A stretch of 64,000 bases of DNA from Arthrobacter sp. StoSoilB5 (GTDB lineage: Bacteria > Actinomycetota > Actinomycetes > Actinomycetales > Micrococcaceae), in contig NZ_AP024646.1 of assembly GCF_019977235.1 (NCBI RefSeq), forward strand, positions 558,001 through 622,000. Direction: 5' to 3'. The translations under genes and the position numbers were made by a program. Each line of letters begins with the position of its first letter. Positions within the stretch are counted from its first letter, which is position 1. This document shows positions 1 through 8,055 of the stretch, one piece after another. Below the pieces are notes generated by a model. The model made no database searches and was not told the origin of the DNA. It saw only the letters and a list, made by a program, of their open reading frames with translations.

Positions 1-846
1 CGGGGTCACCGACAGCTCGCAACCGGACGCCAAGGCGCCGGCTTGGAAGCACCGGTGGACGCGCTCCTCCAGCGTGCCCAGCTGGGCCAGTGTTTCGGCC
101 CGGACGTACCAGCGCCCCTCGGTCCTTTCGGGGATGGCATTGGGCGCTTCACCACCCCGGGTCTGGATCCCGTGGACCCGGGTACCGGCCGGCAGTTGTT
201 GGCGGAGGAGGCCCAACGCCACCTGGGCAACAATGAAGGCGTCGTTGGCATTGACTCCCTGATCGGGATAGGCAGCAGCATGAGCCGACTTGCCGCGGTA
301 CTCCACGTGGTTGTGAGCCACTGCGTAGGGGCGGGCTTCGGCGGAATCCACGGGGCTGGGATGCGCCATCATGGCCAGGTCCAGGCCGTGGAAGGCACCC
401 TTCTTGAACAGCTCGATCTTCCCGCCACCGCCTTCTTCCGCCGGGGTTCCGTAGAGTTCCACGGTCAGGTCACGCTCGGCCGCGAACTCTGCCAGGGCTA
501 CTGCGGCACCACACGAGATAGCTGTGATGATGTTGTGGCCGCACGCGTGGCCGAGACCAGGAAGGGCATCGTACTCGGCCATGAGCCCGATGCGGCGGGA
601 ACCTGTTCCGAAGACCGCACGGATCGCAGTGGGGAAGCCCAGATACCCTCTTTCCACGTCAAAGCCATGCAAGGCGAGATAGTCGGCAGTCCAAGCCGCG
701 GCACGGTGTTCCTGCCAGCCGAGCTCGGGGTTGGCGTGGAGCGTCTCCGAGAGCCGGATCAAGTCTTGGTGCTGGGCATTGACGGCCTTCAGTACCCGGT
801 GGTGCTGGACGTTGGGAGGGGTGGTGGTTGCCGGTTCAGCGCTCAT
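1..846 (-). CDS. M20D-family amidohydrolase (3' end beyond window)
   Basis: Zinc-dependent amidohydrolase of the M20D subfamily (AbgB, PM20D2 and N-acyl-amino acid hydrolase relatives), expected to cleave an amide or dipeptide-like bond in the cytoplasm. The 282 visible codons start at ATG 846. They contain EYDALPGLGH followed by ACGHN (residues 101-105, metal binding) and TPAEEGGGG (about 134-142, catalytic and metal-binding Glu). The C-terminal part of the catalytic domain lies outside the window. The start overlaps the end of the DUF1028 gene by 11 bases, so it is the third gene of a RidA-DUF1028-M20 operon. The substrate cannot be read from the sequence. Confidence 0.88.
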   Translation of the reverse strand, partial: MSAEPATTTPPNVQHHRVLKAVNAQHQDLIRLSETLHANPELGWQEHRAAAWTADYLALHGFDVERGYLGFPTAIRAVFGTGSRRIGLMAEYDALPGLGHACGHNIITAISCGAAVALAEFAAERDLTVELYGTPAEEGGGGKIELFKKGAFHGLDLAMMAHPSPVDSAEARPYAVAHNHVEYRGKSAHAAAYPDQGVNANDAFIVAQVALGLLRQQLPAGTRVHGIQTRGGEAPNAIPERTEGRWYVRAETLAQLGTLEERVHRCFQAGALASGCELSVTP

Positions 847-1507
847 CGCCAGCCACTCCATAGCCGACCGAAGCGGCGGGGTCCAAGCCCCGGACCACGT
901 AGTCATGCCGCTGCGGAAGCCACACCCCCAGGAGATGCTCCAGTTCGCTAATCGGGTCCTCATGCCAGTCCACACGCAGGTCCGTGTCCCGCCAACCGTG
1001 TCCGGACACCACCGAGATACCGGCTGACCGCACGGGTCCAGCCTCGCCGCCGGCTGCCTCGGCGGCTCCAAGGGCAGCCATGAGGCGCACTTCCAGCTCC
1101 CCGGAGGCCGCTTCAAACGCGTCGCACAGGGCCTGGGCAACACCCGGATGCGCCAGCATATTGCCGGCAGCCACGCTGTTCGCACCTCGGCCTTCGCCAA
1201 ACACGCCAAGGGTATGGGCGCCGCTGAAGACTGCCGATCCGCCCTTGCCGTCCAGGACCACCAGCTGCCGGTAGTCCACCGATGGTGACTCCTGCACGAC
1301 GGCGTCGATCGCCTCCTGCGCGGAATAGCCGGCTTGCAGGCGGTCGAGCAGCGCTGTTCCCAGCCGGGGATCGGTGATGTTCTGTGAGCTGACGGCGCCG
1401 ATCCCGTCGCGCAGGTGCGCGCACCGCGCGGCCACGGCGGGGGAGGACGAGGAGACCGCTATGCCGAACCTGCCGTGGCCGTCCGTGGCGGCAATGCTGA
1501 ACGTCAC
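836..1507 (-). CDS. DUF1028 family protein (Ntn-hydrolase-like)
   Basis: A 223-residue protein of the DUF1028 family. It starts MTFSIAATD and continues with the typical FGIAVSSSSPAVAARCAH segment. The family is uncharacterised but is placed with Ntn hydrolases, which use a residue exposed at the N terminus. Here Thr2 would be exposed after removal of Met1, which fits a threonine nucleophile (inference). The gene overlaps the upstream RidA-like gene by 4 bases (ATGA) and the downstream M20 gene by 11, so the three are translationally coupled. It may act on the same amide-containing substrate as the M20 hydrolase. Confidence 0.85.
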   Translation of the reverse strand: MTFSIAATDGHGRFGIAVSSSSPAVAARCAHLRDGIGAVSSQNITDPRLGTALLDRLQAGYSAQEAIDAVVQESPSVDYRQLVVLDGKGGSAVFSGAHTLGVFGEGRGANSVAAGNMLAHPGVAQALCDAFEAASGELEVRLMAALGAAEAAGGEAGPVRSAGISVVSGHGWRDTDLRVDWHEDPISELEHLLGVWLPQRHDYVVRGLDPAASVGYGVAGDER

Positions 1508-1926
1508 TGCTGTCCCTCCGTGGAGAGCACTGCCGTGGCGTCAATTTCCACGAGCCATTCCGGGCGGGCAAGGGCCTGGACAACAATGCCGGTGGATGCG
1601 GGGAACACTCCCTTGAGCCAGCGGCCCATGGTGCGGTAGACGGTTTCACGGTAGCGGGGATCGATAAGGTAGACCGTCACTTTGACGATGTCTTCAAGGC
1701 TGCTGCCGGCCTCTTTGAGCAACATGTCGATGTTGGCCATGGCCTTCTCCGTCTGGGCTTCGACGTCGCCGATTCCCACCGATTCCCGCGTCTGAAGGTC
1801 CTGCCCGATCTGGCCGCGGAGGTAGACCACCCCGTTGGCCACAACTGCCTGGCAGAGATCGTTATCCAGGTTCTGCTCGGGATAGGTCTCTTTGGTATTG
1901 AACGTGCGGATACGCTGGTGCTTCAT
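1504..1926 (-). CDS. Rid (YjgF/YER057c) family protein
   Basis: A 140-residue Rid-family protein. RidA itself hydrolyses reactive enamines and imines to ketones. Family signs are VVYLRGQIG near residue 35, the EDIVKVTVYL strand near 100 and the C-terminal LVEIDATAV. The segment where RidA carries its catalytic Arg (the ARSCV motif) reads ASTGIV here, so the key Arg is absent and the protein belongs to a non-RidA Rid subgroup of unknown chemistry. It is first in the operon with DUF1028 and M20 genes and divergent from the LysR gene, which probably controls it. Confidence 0.85.
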   Translation of the reverse strand: MKHQRIRTFNTKETYPEQNLDNDLCQAVVANGVVYLRGQIGQDLQTRESVGIGDVEAQTEKAMANIDMLLKEAGSSLEDIVKVTVYLIDPRYRETVYRTMGRWLKGVFPASTGIVVQALARPEWLVEIDATAVLSTEGQQ

Positions 1927-2005
1927 GTCGCAGCTTGCCTTTCAGTGCTGTAAGCCGGGTGCTCGTATCCTTCAGCTTCCTGTGGCGCACTAAATCTGTC
2001 CAACA

Positions 2006-2042
2006 GTTCTTTTAGAACGATTGCATCGCCTTTTCTGATGCA
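2006..2042. promoter_or_regulatory. Dyad cluster between ridA-like operon and lysR
   Basis: The 118-base gap between the divergent ridA-like and lysR genes holds two interrupted dyads. One is GTTCT-ttt-AGAAC (2006-2018). The other is TGCATC-N9-GATGCA (2022-2027 and 2037-2042). The second resembles the T-N11-A dyads bound by LysR-type regulators next to their own gene. Assignment to this LysR protein is inference from position. Confidence 0.45.
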
Positions 2043-2059
2043 CAGTGTATTCTCGTGGC

Positions 2060-2968
2060 ATGGATGTGACCCTGACGCAGTTGCGCTATTTCGTGGAAGC
2101 CGCAGCCCAGTTGTCCATGACGGGGGCAGCCGTGCGCCTGAACGTGGCCCAGTCGGCGGTATCGGCCGCGATTGCCCAGCTGGAGCGACATGTCGGAACG
2201 CAGTTCTTTATCCGGCAGCGTTCCAAAGGCCTCGTACTGACGCCGGCCGGTGAGCTGTTCGTCAGGGATGCCCAAGCCATCCTGGCGCAGGTGGAGGAAA
2301 GCATTGATCACGCACGTGGTGAACACCAGAGCGTTGCCGGGCGAATCCGGATCGCCTGCTTCAGTACCCTGGCGCCCTTCCTGCTTCCCGGGGTCTTGAC
2401 CAAGCTGAGGGAAGACCATCCGAACCTCGAAACAGAGGTCATCGAGACCGACACGTCGGGCTGTATCAGTGCCCTGCTCAGCGGGCAGGCTGATCTTGCC
2501 CTGTGCTATGACCTCGACCTGCCGGAGGCAATCGCCAGCTCTGTGGTGGACACCGTCCGCCCCTACGTGGCGCTCCCGCCGGATCACAGGCTGGCGGGGT
2601 CCAAGAGCATCTCGTTGTCCGCGCTGCGCGGTGAGTCCTTTGTGCTCCTGGACCTCCCGCACACCCGGGACCTCATGCTGTCCATCGCACGCCTCGGCGG
2701 CCAGGAACCGGACATCAGGTTCCGTTCGGCCAGCTATGAAACCGTCCGCACTTTCGTCGCCCGCGGCCTCGGCTATTCCATCCTGCATCAGCGGCCGCAG
2801 CACCAGTTGACGTACGACGGCGGCCGGCTTGCCGCCGTCGAAATCCGCGATGAAGTGCCGGAATTGAAGACAGTTTTGGCGCACCTGAAGTCCCAGCGCC
2901 CCACGGCGAGGGTGCGGGCGGTAGCGCAGGCAGTCAGGCATCAAATCGTGGCCGCCCGCTCGGCCTGA
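2060..2968 (+). CDS. LysR-type transcriptional regulator
   Basis: LysR-type regulator of 302 residues from ATG 2060; a GTG at 2045 would add five residues. The N-terminal winged helix-turn-helix starts DVTLTQLRYFVEAA and includes AVRLNVAQSAVSAAIAQLE. The substrate-binding domain runs from about residue 90 to the end (RIRIACFSTLAPFLLPG and onward). It is divergent from the Rid/DUF1028/M20 operon with a dyad between them, so it is the likely local activator, responding to a substrate of that pathway. Confidence 0.88.
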   Translation: MDVTLTQLRYFVEAAAQLSMTGAAVRLNVAQSAVSAAIAQLERHVGTQFFIRQRSKGLVLTPAGELFVRDAQAILAQVEESIDHARGEHQSVAGRIRIACFSTLAPFLLPGVLTKLREDHPNLETEVIETDTSGCISALLSGQADLALCYDLDLPEAIASSVVDTVRPYVALPPDHRLAGSKSISLSALRGESFVLLDLPHTRDLMLSIARLGGQEPDIRFRSASYETVRTFVARGLGYSILHQRPQHQLTYDGGRLAAVEIRDEVPELKTVLAHLKSQRPTARVRAVAQAVRHQIVAARSA

Positions 2969-2989
2969 AGCTAGGAGGCCCAGCCTATT

Positions 2990-3006
2990 CATCTGTTGAA
3001 CAGATG
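2990..3006. repeat. Perfect palindrome CATCTGTTgAACAGATG
   Basis: A 17-base palindrome with 8-base arms lies between the convergent lysR and tetR stop codons. It has no T-run, so it is a poor terminator. Its core GTTGAACAGATG matches at 11 of 12 positions a sequence in front of the amine oxidase gene (5783-5794, other strand). That suggests a binding site for the TetR protein encoded next to it. Confidence 0.4.
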
Positions 3007-3044
3007 CAATTGGCGTTAAAAATCTATTCGACAGAAGCCTGGGC

Positions 3045-3668
3045 TCAGGATCTGAGCCCGGGCTGCACCTGTTTGCGGGCGGCCAGCCTCGCCAGCGCAC
3101 GCTCTACCAGATGCCGCTGCCGGGAACCCGTCATGGCATCTGGATCCAGCATTGACGTGACGTGCAACCCCATCATGATGTTCAGCAGCTCATCGGCAAC
3201 CGCATCCGGGTCGACCAAAGGTTCGCATTCGCCGTCGTGCTCTGCCTGGGCGAGGAAGCCCATCACCAGGCCACGCCAGTGCAACAAGGCCTCCCGACCG
3301 ACGGCGCGCAGCGCGTCCTCCGTCTGGGCGCGCTGCCAGAAGGAAACCGCCACGCGGGCTTCCACCACAGTGAGCGGATCCGCGGGAATGATCTCCAAGC
3401 AAAGGCTGCGCAGCGCTGAAAGGCCCCGACGGCCCGCCGTGCCAGCGGCGATGCGTTCGTTGGTTCGGTCGCAGATCAACTCGTAGGAGGCCAGCAGCAA
3501 CGCGTCCTTGTTGGGGAAGTAGTGGGCCAGCACGCCCGGCGCCGCATAGCCGCACTCACGGGCGATGTCCCGCATGCTGGCGTTCTCGATGCCCTGGTCC
3601 GCGATCAACCGCCACGTGGTCTCGATGATGGAACGGCGTCGTTCCTCGTGATCAACCAAGCGGGGCAT
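3045..3668 (-). CDS. TetR family transcriptional regulator
   Basis: A 207-residue TetR-family repressor. The N-terminal helix-turn-helix spans about residues 10-55 and includes ASMRDIARECGYAAPGVLAHYF. The C-terminal ligand-binding part is of the BetI/TetR_C_6 style (inferred). The gene is downstream of the copper amine oxidase gene on the same strand, separated by 107 bases containing a GC-rich hairpin. It is the best candidate for control of amine oxidase expression; the inducer would be an amine or its aldehyde (inference). Confidence 0.85.
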   Translation of the reverse strand: MPRLVDHEERRRSIIETTWRLIADQGIENASMRDIARECGYAAPGVLAHYFPNKDALLLASYELICDRTNERIAAGTAGRRGLSALRSLCLEIIPADPLTVVEARVAVSFWQRAQTEDALRAVGREALLHWRGLVMGFLAQAEHDGECEPLVDPDAVADELLNIMMGLHVTSMLDPDAMTGSRQRHLVERALARLAARKQVQPGLRS

Positions 3669-3719
3669 GGTGCTCCTTCGTTCGCGGGGTCCATGGCTGG
3701 GACCGTGAGCACACTACCA

Positions 3720-3748
3720 CCGCGGGAGCGCGGTTGCGCGTCCCGCGG
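3720..3748 (-). terminator. GC-rich hairpin after amine oxidase gene
   Basis: CCGCGGGA (3720-3727) pairs with TCCCGCGG (3741-3748), with further GC pairing in the loop. It sits just after the amine oxidase stop codon and before the tetR start, both read on the minus strand. There is no strong U-run, so it may weaken rather than stop readthrough. Confidence 0.45.
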
Positions 3749-3775
3749 CGGTGAGTGGGTGTTGTGTGGCCAGCT

Positions 3776-5752
3776 TCAGTGCGCGCAGTGGCCGGGCTCG
3801 GCCTGCCCGACGGCGGTGCTGCAGTGGCCCGCCGCCGATGACGGCACGTTGAGCGTGGGGTTCTCGTCGAAGAAACCGTGCGGCTTCAAGGTGAAGCCGG
3901 TGGTGTCGACCGGCATGATGGGCCAGTCCTCCGGGCGAGGAAAGTGGGTCAACCCGAACGAGTGCCACACCACGAGATCCTGGCCATCGAGGTCGCGGTC
4001 CTGTGCCACATAGGCCGGAAGCCCGGCGCCACCCGGGTGCTGGTTGACGAAGTCGCCCGCTGCGTACAGCTCCTCGTCGGCGTGCCGGGTGACCCAGAGG
4101 TGGTGCCGTGCGAACGCTGCCCGCGAGGCGATCGATGAATCATCCGCCATGGCCAGGGTGGGGTTTCCTTCCGGGTAGAGCGTGTAGCCCACGGGGTGGC
4201 CAAGCTGGTTCAGCGAGTCCGGGTTGCTGATGTGCCACACGCGTCCCTTGGCTCCATCGGCGTCACGGACCGCCTCCGATTCGCGGGCCAACAACGTGCG
4301 CTTCTGCGTGAAGGCGTTGCCGTGCGGGTTACCGGGTCCCTTCGGGAGGCGCGCGAGGTCCAGTTCCTCAACGCGGTTCGTTGCGCCGTCGATCATCATG
4401 TCGAGCCGGGCGCTGAAGAGGTGCTGGTGGTACGGCGCGCCAAGGCCGGGAGCGATCTCCGAGGCATAGGCGTAGGTCTTATCGGGCAGTGCCGCTGTGA
4501 ACACAATGCCAGTGGCCTTCGCCTCGAACTCGATGGTGCCGTCCAGGTAGAGGTACCAGTAGAAGCCGTAGTCGTAGTTGCCCACGGTGGTGAAGAAGGA
4601 GACCACCAAGCGGCGGTTGCGGCGAACCTCGTTGGAGCCCGCCCACTCATCCGTGTGCTTCCACAGGATTCCGGCGTCTTCCTCGTGGATGCAGATGCCG
4701 TTCTCGATGGTTCTGGGATTGCCGAAGTCATCGGCCACCACGGGGGACATGTAGGTGATGTCCCCCAGGCAGTCGCACCCAAGCTTGAGTGAGTTGGCGT
4801 CCCGGCCCACCAGGTATTCGCCGGAATCGAAGTAGTTCTGCCAGCTCCGGTACGGGGAAGGGTCGCCGTAGGGGACCACCATCTCGGAGATGGACGCCCG
4901 ATGGACCACTGGGCGCCGGCGTCCCTTGTGCGAGTGGTGGAGCTGGTGGAGCACCAATCCTTCGCGGGCATCAAATCCCACGCGCAGGTCCCAACCTGCC
5001 CATGACAGGAGGTTGCCTTCCAGGGTGAAGCTGGGGCCCTCGGGCTGGGTGATCTCGATCGGCTTCAGGTCCGTGCGGAGCTCGCCGTGAATGGTGGGGT
5101 CGGTGTAGTTGCCGTTGACCTCGGGGACGGGGACGGGGCCGTCGTCGATCACGTGGTTGACGCGATAGTTCTCAATATCCACGAAGGCTACCAGGCCGTC
5201 GATGGGGTGGGCCCATGGGTGGTCTGCGGCGTGGTCCTGGCGGAATCCGAGGCCGCGCAGCAGCCGTTTGCCTTCCTCGTTGCCGTACTCGAAGACGCCT
5301 GCCGACAGGGGAGCGACGCGGACCTGCGCGGGCGTCAGGCCACGGTCCGCAAGGGCTGCATTCCACTGCGGGTCTTTGGCGAGGATGTCCTCGATGATCC
5401 CGAATTCCTCCAAGAGGACGGGCAGTTGGCCGTCGTTTTCCGGATTGAGTTCCCGCTGGTCCAGGACCAGGCCGGCGGTCAGCGAAAGGCGCACGTCGAG
5501 GGAACGCGACAGTGCAGCGTCCCAGAGCATGGCACGGACCAATCGGGCGACATCTGCGGCGCCGTCCTGGAATACGGACTTCGGGGGTTCAATGAGGCCG
5601 AGGTAGGCGAACCGGGTGGTCTCTGCGACGAGCCCGGCTTCTGCCAGAATCCGTCGGGCCTCATGGATTTCCTGTGCCGAGAGCTGCTCAAGCGGATGGT
5701 GCCCCAGCGGAGCCTGCGTCTGTGCGGCCGAAGGGATGGTCTGAAGGGTCAT
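3776..5752 (-). CDS. Copper amine oxidase (primary-amine oxidase)
   Basis: A 658-residue copper amine oxidase converting a primary amine, O2 and water to aldehyde, NH3 and H2O2. It resembles Arthrobacter phenylethylamine and histamine oxidases along its whole length. Key residues: NYDY with the topaquinone precursor Tyr393, the catalytic base Asp309 in YFDSGEY, and copper ligands His442 and His444 (YHQHLF) and His603 (GLTHFPR). Start ATG 5752 has an AGGAAG ribosome site; the frame stays open further upstream but without family similarity. It is divergent from a small membrane protein gene and an aldehyde dehydrogenase that can oxidise its product. The preferred amine cannot be told. Confidence 0.95.
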   Translation of the reverse strand: MTLQTIPSAAQTQAPLGHHPLEQLSAQEIHEARRILAEAGLVAETTRFAYLGLIEPPKSVFQDGAADVARLVRAMLWDAALSRSLDVRLSLTAGLVLDQRELNPENDGQLPVLLEEFGIIEDILAKDPQWNAALADRGLTPAQVRVAPLSAGVFEYGNEEGKRLLRGLGFRQDHAADHPWAHPIDGLVAFVDIENYRVNHVIDDGPVPVPEVNGNYTDPTIHGELRTDLKPIEITQPEGPSFTLEGNLLSWAGWDLRVGFDAREGLVLHQLHHSHKGRRRPVVHRASISEMVVPYGDPSPYRSWQNYFDSGEYLVGRDANSLKLGCDCLGDITYMSPVVADDFGNPRTIENGICIHEEDAGILWKHTDEWAGSNEVRRNRRLVVSFFTTVGNYDYGFYWYLYLDGTIEFEAKATGIVFTAALPDKTYAYASEIAPGLGAPYHQHLFSARLDMMIDGATNRVEELDLARLPKGPGNPHGNAFTQKRTLLARESEAVRDADGAKGRVWHISNPDSLNQLGHPVGYTLYPEGNPTLAMADDSSIASRAAFARHHLWVTRHADEELYAAGDFVNQHPGGAGLPAYVAQDRDLDGQDLVVWHSFGLTHFPRPEDWPIMPVDTTGFTLKPHGFFDENPTLNVPSSAAGHCSTAVGQAEPGHCAH

Positions 5753-5782
5753 GGCACTTCCTGAAGTCGAATTTTGATGGTA

Positions 5783-5794
5783 CAACTGTTCAAC
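5783..5794. promoter_or_regulatory. Putative operator of the amine oxidase gene
   Basis: CAACTGTTCAAC lies 31-42 bases upstream of the amine oxidase start codon. Its complement GTTGAACAGTTG matches 11 of 12 bases of the palindrome core beside the tetR gene (2994-3005). This position suits a repressor site; binding by the TetR protein is inference. Confidence 0.35.
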
Positions 5795-5872
5795 CAACGC
5801 TTTGATGTTACCCACCTCACAAGCCCGGCGTAAAGTCCCGGACCCAAACCCCACCGAACAGCCAGGAGAACC

Positions 5873-6355
5873 ATGGATCAGCAAACCAGCCTGCGCCCTG
5901 GGCGCTTCGCGCCTGTTCCGGCCGGCATCGTCGGCACCGCCGCCGCGGGCAGCGCCACAGCGCACCTGGTGGCTGCCGCAACCGGACCGGCGGGAATGAT
6001 GGCCTGGTGGATGGCAGCTATGGGGATTGCCTGCCTTGCGTGTGTAATGCCGCTGGTGCGTGGCCGGTTTTGCGACAGGAACGTGGGTAATGGCGGGAGC
6101 GCAAGGAATGACGCGCTCAGGGCCGCAGGGCACCTCGTGGCCATGAGTGCGGTCATGGTCCTCACGCATCTGGTCCTGCTGGTGGTGCCAGGCGCGCGCG
6201 GCCATCACGGCGGGGCGGACGGGGTGCACCCTTCCGCCCACGGCATCACCATGCTGGCCCTCATTGCCGTTGAACTGATCTGCCTCTTGGCCGCGTCCGC
6301 CGCACTGCGCCTCGCACACCGCACTCCGCACCGCCGTCGAGCCCTGGCAACCTGA
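5873..6355 (+). CDS. Small membrane protein, function unknown
   Basis: A 160-residue protein with an AGGAG ribosome site. Hydrophobic segments fall around residues 15-35, 40-60, 88-107 and 122-145, so about four membrane spans are likely. A loop between spans 3 and 4 contains [18 protein letters not shown] with four His, which might bind a metal. It sits between the divergent copper amine oxidase and the aldehyde dehydrogenase 32 bases downstream, with which it is probably co-transcribed. A role in copper supply is a guess from context; no family was recognised. Confidence 0.7.
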   Translation: MDQQTSLRPGRFAPVPAGIVGTAAAGSATAHLVAAATGPAGMMAWWMAAMGIACLACVMPLVRGRFCDRNVGNGGSARNDALRAAGHLVAMSAVMVLTHLVLLVVPGARGHHGGADGVHPSAHGITMLALIAVELICLLAASAALRLAHRTPHRRRALAT

Positions 6356-6387
6356 CCTACCACTGAAACCCCATCCAAGGAGCCTCT

Positions 6388-7884
6388 GTGAACACCACTT
6401 CCACCATGATTTCCACTGACTGGCAGCGCCGCGCGGATGCCTTGGCCGTTGACGGCCGGGCGTTTCTGGACGGCCGTCGCGTCACCGCGATCGGCCAGCA
6501 GTTCCGTCCCACCACCAGTCCCATAGACGGCCGTGTCCTGGGTGACCTTGCTGCGTGCGGTGCCGACGACGTCGACGTTGCGGTGGCGGCAGCGCGACGT
6601 GCGTTCCCGTCGTGGTCCCGTTTGGGAGCTGAAAAGCGGAAGGGCTTGCTGCTGGCCCTCGCCGCGCTGATGGAGCAGCATGCCCAGGAGTTGGCACTCC
6701 TGGAAACCCTGGACAGCGGAAAGCCCATCCTGCAGACCACCACGGTGGATGTTCCGGGGGCCATCTCCACGCTGCGCTGGTACGCGGAGGCCGTGGACAA
6801 GCAGAGCGGGGAACTGCCTGCAGTCCCTCCGGGAGCCACGGCATTGGTCACGCGCGAACCCCTGGGGGTGGTGGCCGCCATTGTGCCGTGGAACTTCCCG
6901 CTGGAGATCGCCGTGTGGAAGCTGGCCCCCGCGCTCGCCTCCGGCAACACGGTGGTGTTGAAACCCGCAGAGCAGACGTCCCTGAGTGTCCTTCGGCTGG
7001 CTGAATTGGCCGCCGGTGCCGGACTTCCTGATGGTGTCCTGAATGTCATCACCGGCACAGGCCGGGAAGTGGGTGCTGCCCTGGCGCACCATATGGACGT
7101 CGACGCCCTGGCCTTCACGGGATCCACAGCCGTCTCCCGCACCCTGTTGGAAGCCTCGGGCCGCAGCAACCTCAAACGGCTGAGCCTCGAGGCCGGGGGC
7201 AAGAGCTCCAACATTATCTTCGCCGATACGGCCGATCTCGCTGCGGCTGCGGCGAAGGCGGCGTTCGGCGCCTTCTACAACCAAGGCCAGGTGTGTTCGG
7301 CCAACTCCCGCATACTGGTGCAACGGGACATCCGCGACGAGTTCGCGGGCCTGCTTGCGGGGGCGGCTGCCGGATATCGACCCGCAGACCCGCTGGCTGG
7401 CCTGGAGGGCAATGGCGCCCTGATCAGCAGCGCCCACGCGAACGACGTCGAAGGCTGGATCGTTCGCGGACGCACCGAAGGTGAGCTACTTTTCGGCGGT
7501 GAGCGGCACGTCATCCATGGCTCCGACGCTTACCTGGAACCGACGTTGTTGGGCGGGCTCGGGCCAGATCACGAGGTCCACCGCGAGGAGATTTTCGGAC
7601 CCGTGGCTGTGCTGCACGCCTTCGATTCGGAGGAGGAAGCGGTGCGGTTGGCCAATTCCACCGACTACGGATTGGCGGCGTCTGTTTGGACCTCGGACCT
7701 CTCGCGCGCGCATCGGGTGGCAGGAGGGTTGCTGGCCGGAACGGTGTCCGTGAACACGGTGGACGCGCTGGGCAACACTACGCCCTTTGGTGGCTTCAAG
7801 CAGTCAGGGTTTGGCCGGGATCTGTCCCTGCACGCCTTCGATAACTACACCGCGCCGAAGACCACATGGATCCAGTTCGGCTGA
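6388..7884 (+). CDS. NAD(P)-dependent aldehyde dehydrogenase
   Basis: A 498-residue aldehyde dehydrogenase of the ALDH superfamily (betaine aldehyde/PuuC-like), oxidising an aldehyde to its acid. Cofactor and active-site elements: VPWNFP (167-172), FTGST (243-247), general base Glu268 in LEAGG and nucleophile Cys303 in GQVCSAN. The start is GTG 6388 with AAGGAG five bases upstream. Being next to the copper amine oxidase, it probably completes amine to aldehyde to acid conversion. Phenylacetaldehyde and aminoaldehydes are both plausible substrates. Confidence 0.92.
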   Translation: MNTTSTMISTDWQRRADALAVDGRAFLDGRRVTAIGQQFRPTTSPIDGRVLGDLAACGADDVDVAVAAARRAFPSWSRLGAEKRKGLLLALAALMEQHAQELALLETLDSGKPILQTTTVDVPGAISTLRWYAEAVDKQSGELPAVPPGATALVTREPLGVVAAIVPWNFPLEIAVWKLAPALASGNTVVLKPAEQTSLSVLRLAELAAGAGLPDGVLNVITGTGREVGAALAHHMDVDALAFTGSTAVSRTLLEASGRSNLKRLSLEAGGKSSNIIFADTADLAAAAAKAAFGAFYNQGQVCSANSRILVQRDIRDEFAGLLAGAAAGYRPADPLAGLEGNGALISSAHANDVEGWIVRGRTEGELLFGGERHVIHGSDAYLEPTLLGGLGPDHEVHREEIFGPVAVLHAFDSEEEAVRLANSTDYGLAASVWTSDLSRAHRVAGGLLAGTVSVNTVDALGNTTPFGGFKQSGFGRDLSLHAFDNYTAPKTTWIQFG

Positions 7885-7912
7885 TCTGATTCATCTATAA
7901 ATTCGATGATAC

Positions 7913-7941
7913 GCATCACGATTCAATGGTTTACGTGATGC
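7913..7941. promoter_or_regulatory. Inverted repeat upstream of NCS1 permease gene
   Basis: GCATCACG (7913-7920) and CGTGATGC (7934-7941) form a perfect 8-base inverted repeat with a 13-base A/T-rich spacer, in the 171-base gap between the aldehyde dehydrogenase and permease genes. The arm spacing suits a dimeric regulator rather than a terminator. No regulator is assigned. Confidence 0.4.
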
Positions 7942-8055
7942 AATTCACAAGCCTACGCTGGGCCTGACAGCAGAACCGGCCAGACACCGAAGGGCTTTTG
8001 GGGAACGCCCGCCAGAATCTGCCAGCATCCTTCCACCGTCTTAAGGACACCCTCC

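Noticed and set aside
43..951. A 302-codon plus-strand frame at the left edge.
   Set aside because: The minus-strand frame through the same bases has clear M20D metal-site motifs from ATG 846 to the edge; the plus frame has none.
2012..3100. A 362-codon minus-strand frame over the lysR gene.
   Set aside because: Mirror of lysR; the plus-strand protein has full LysR structure.
5753..6331. Upstream extension of the copper amine oxidase frame by about 190 codons.
   Set aside because: The extension resembles nothing in the family, overlaps the small membrane gene on the other strand, and ATG 5752 has a good ribosome site.
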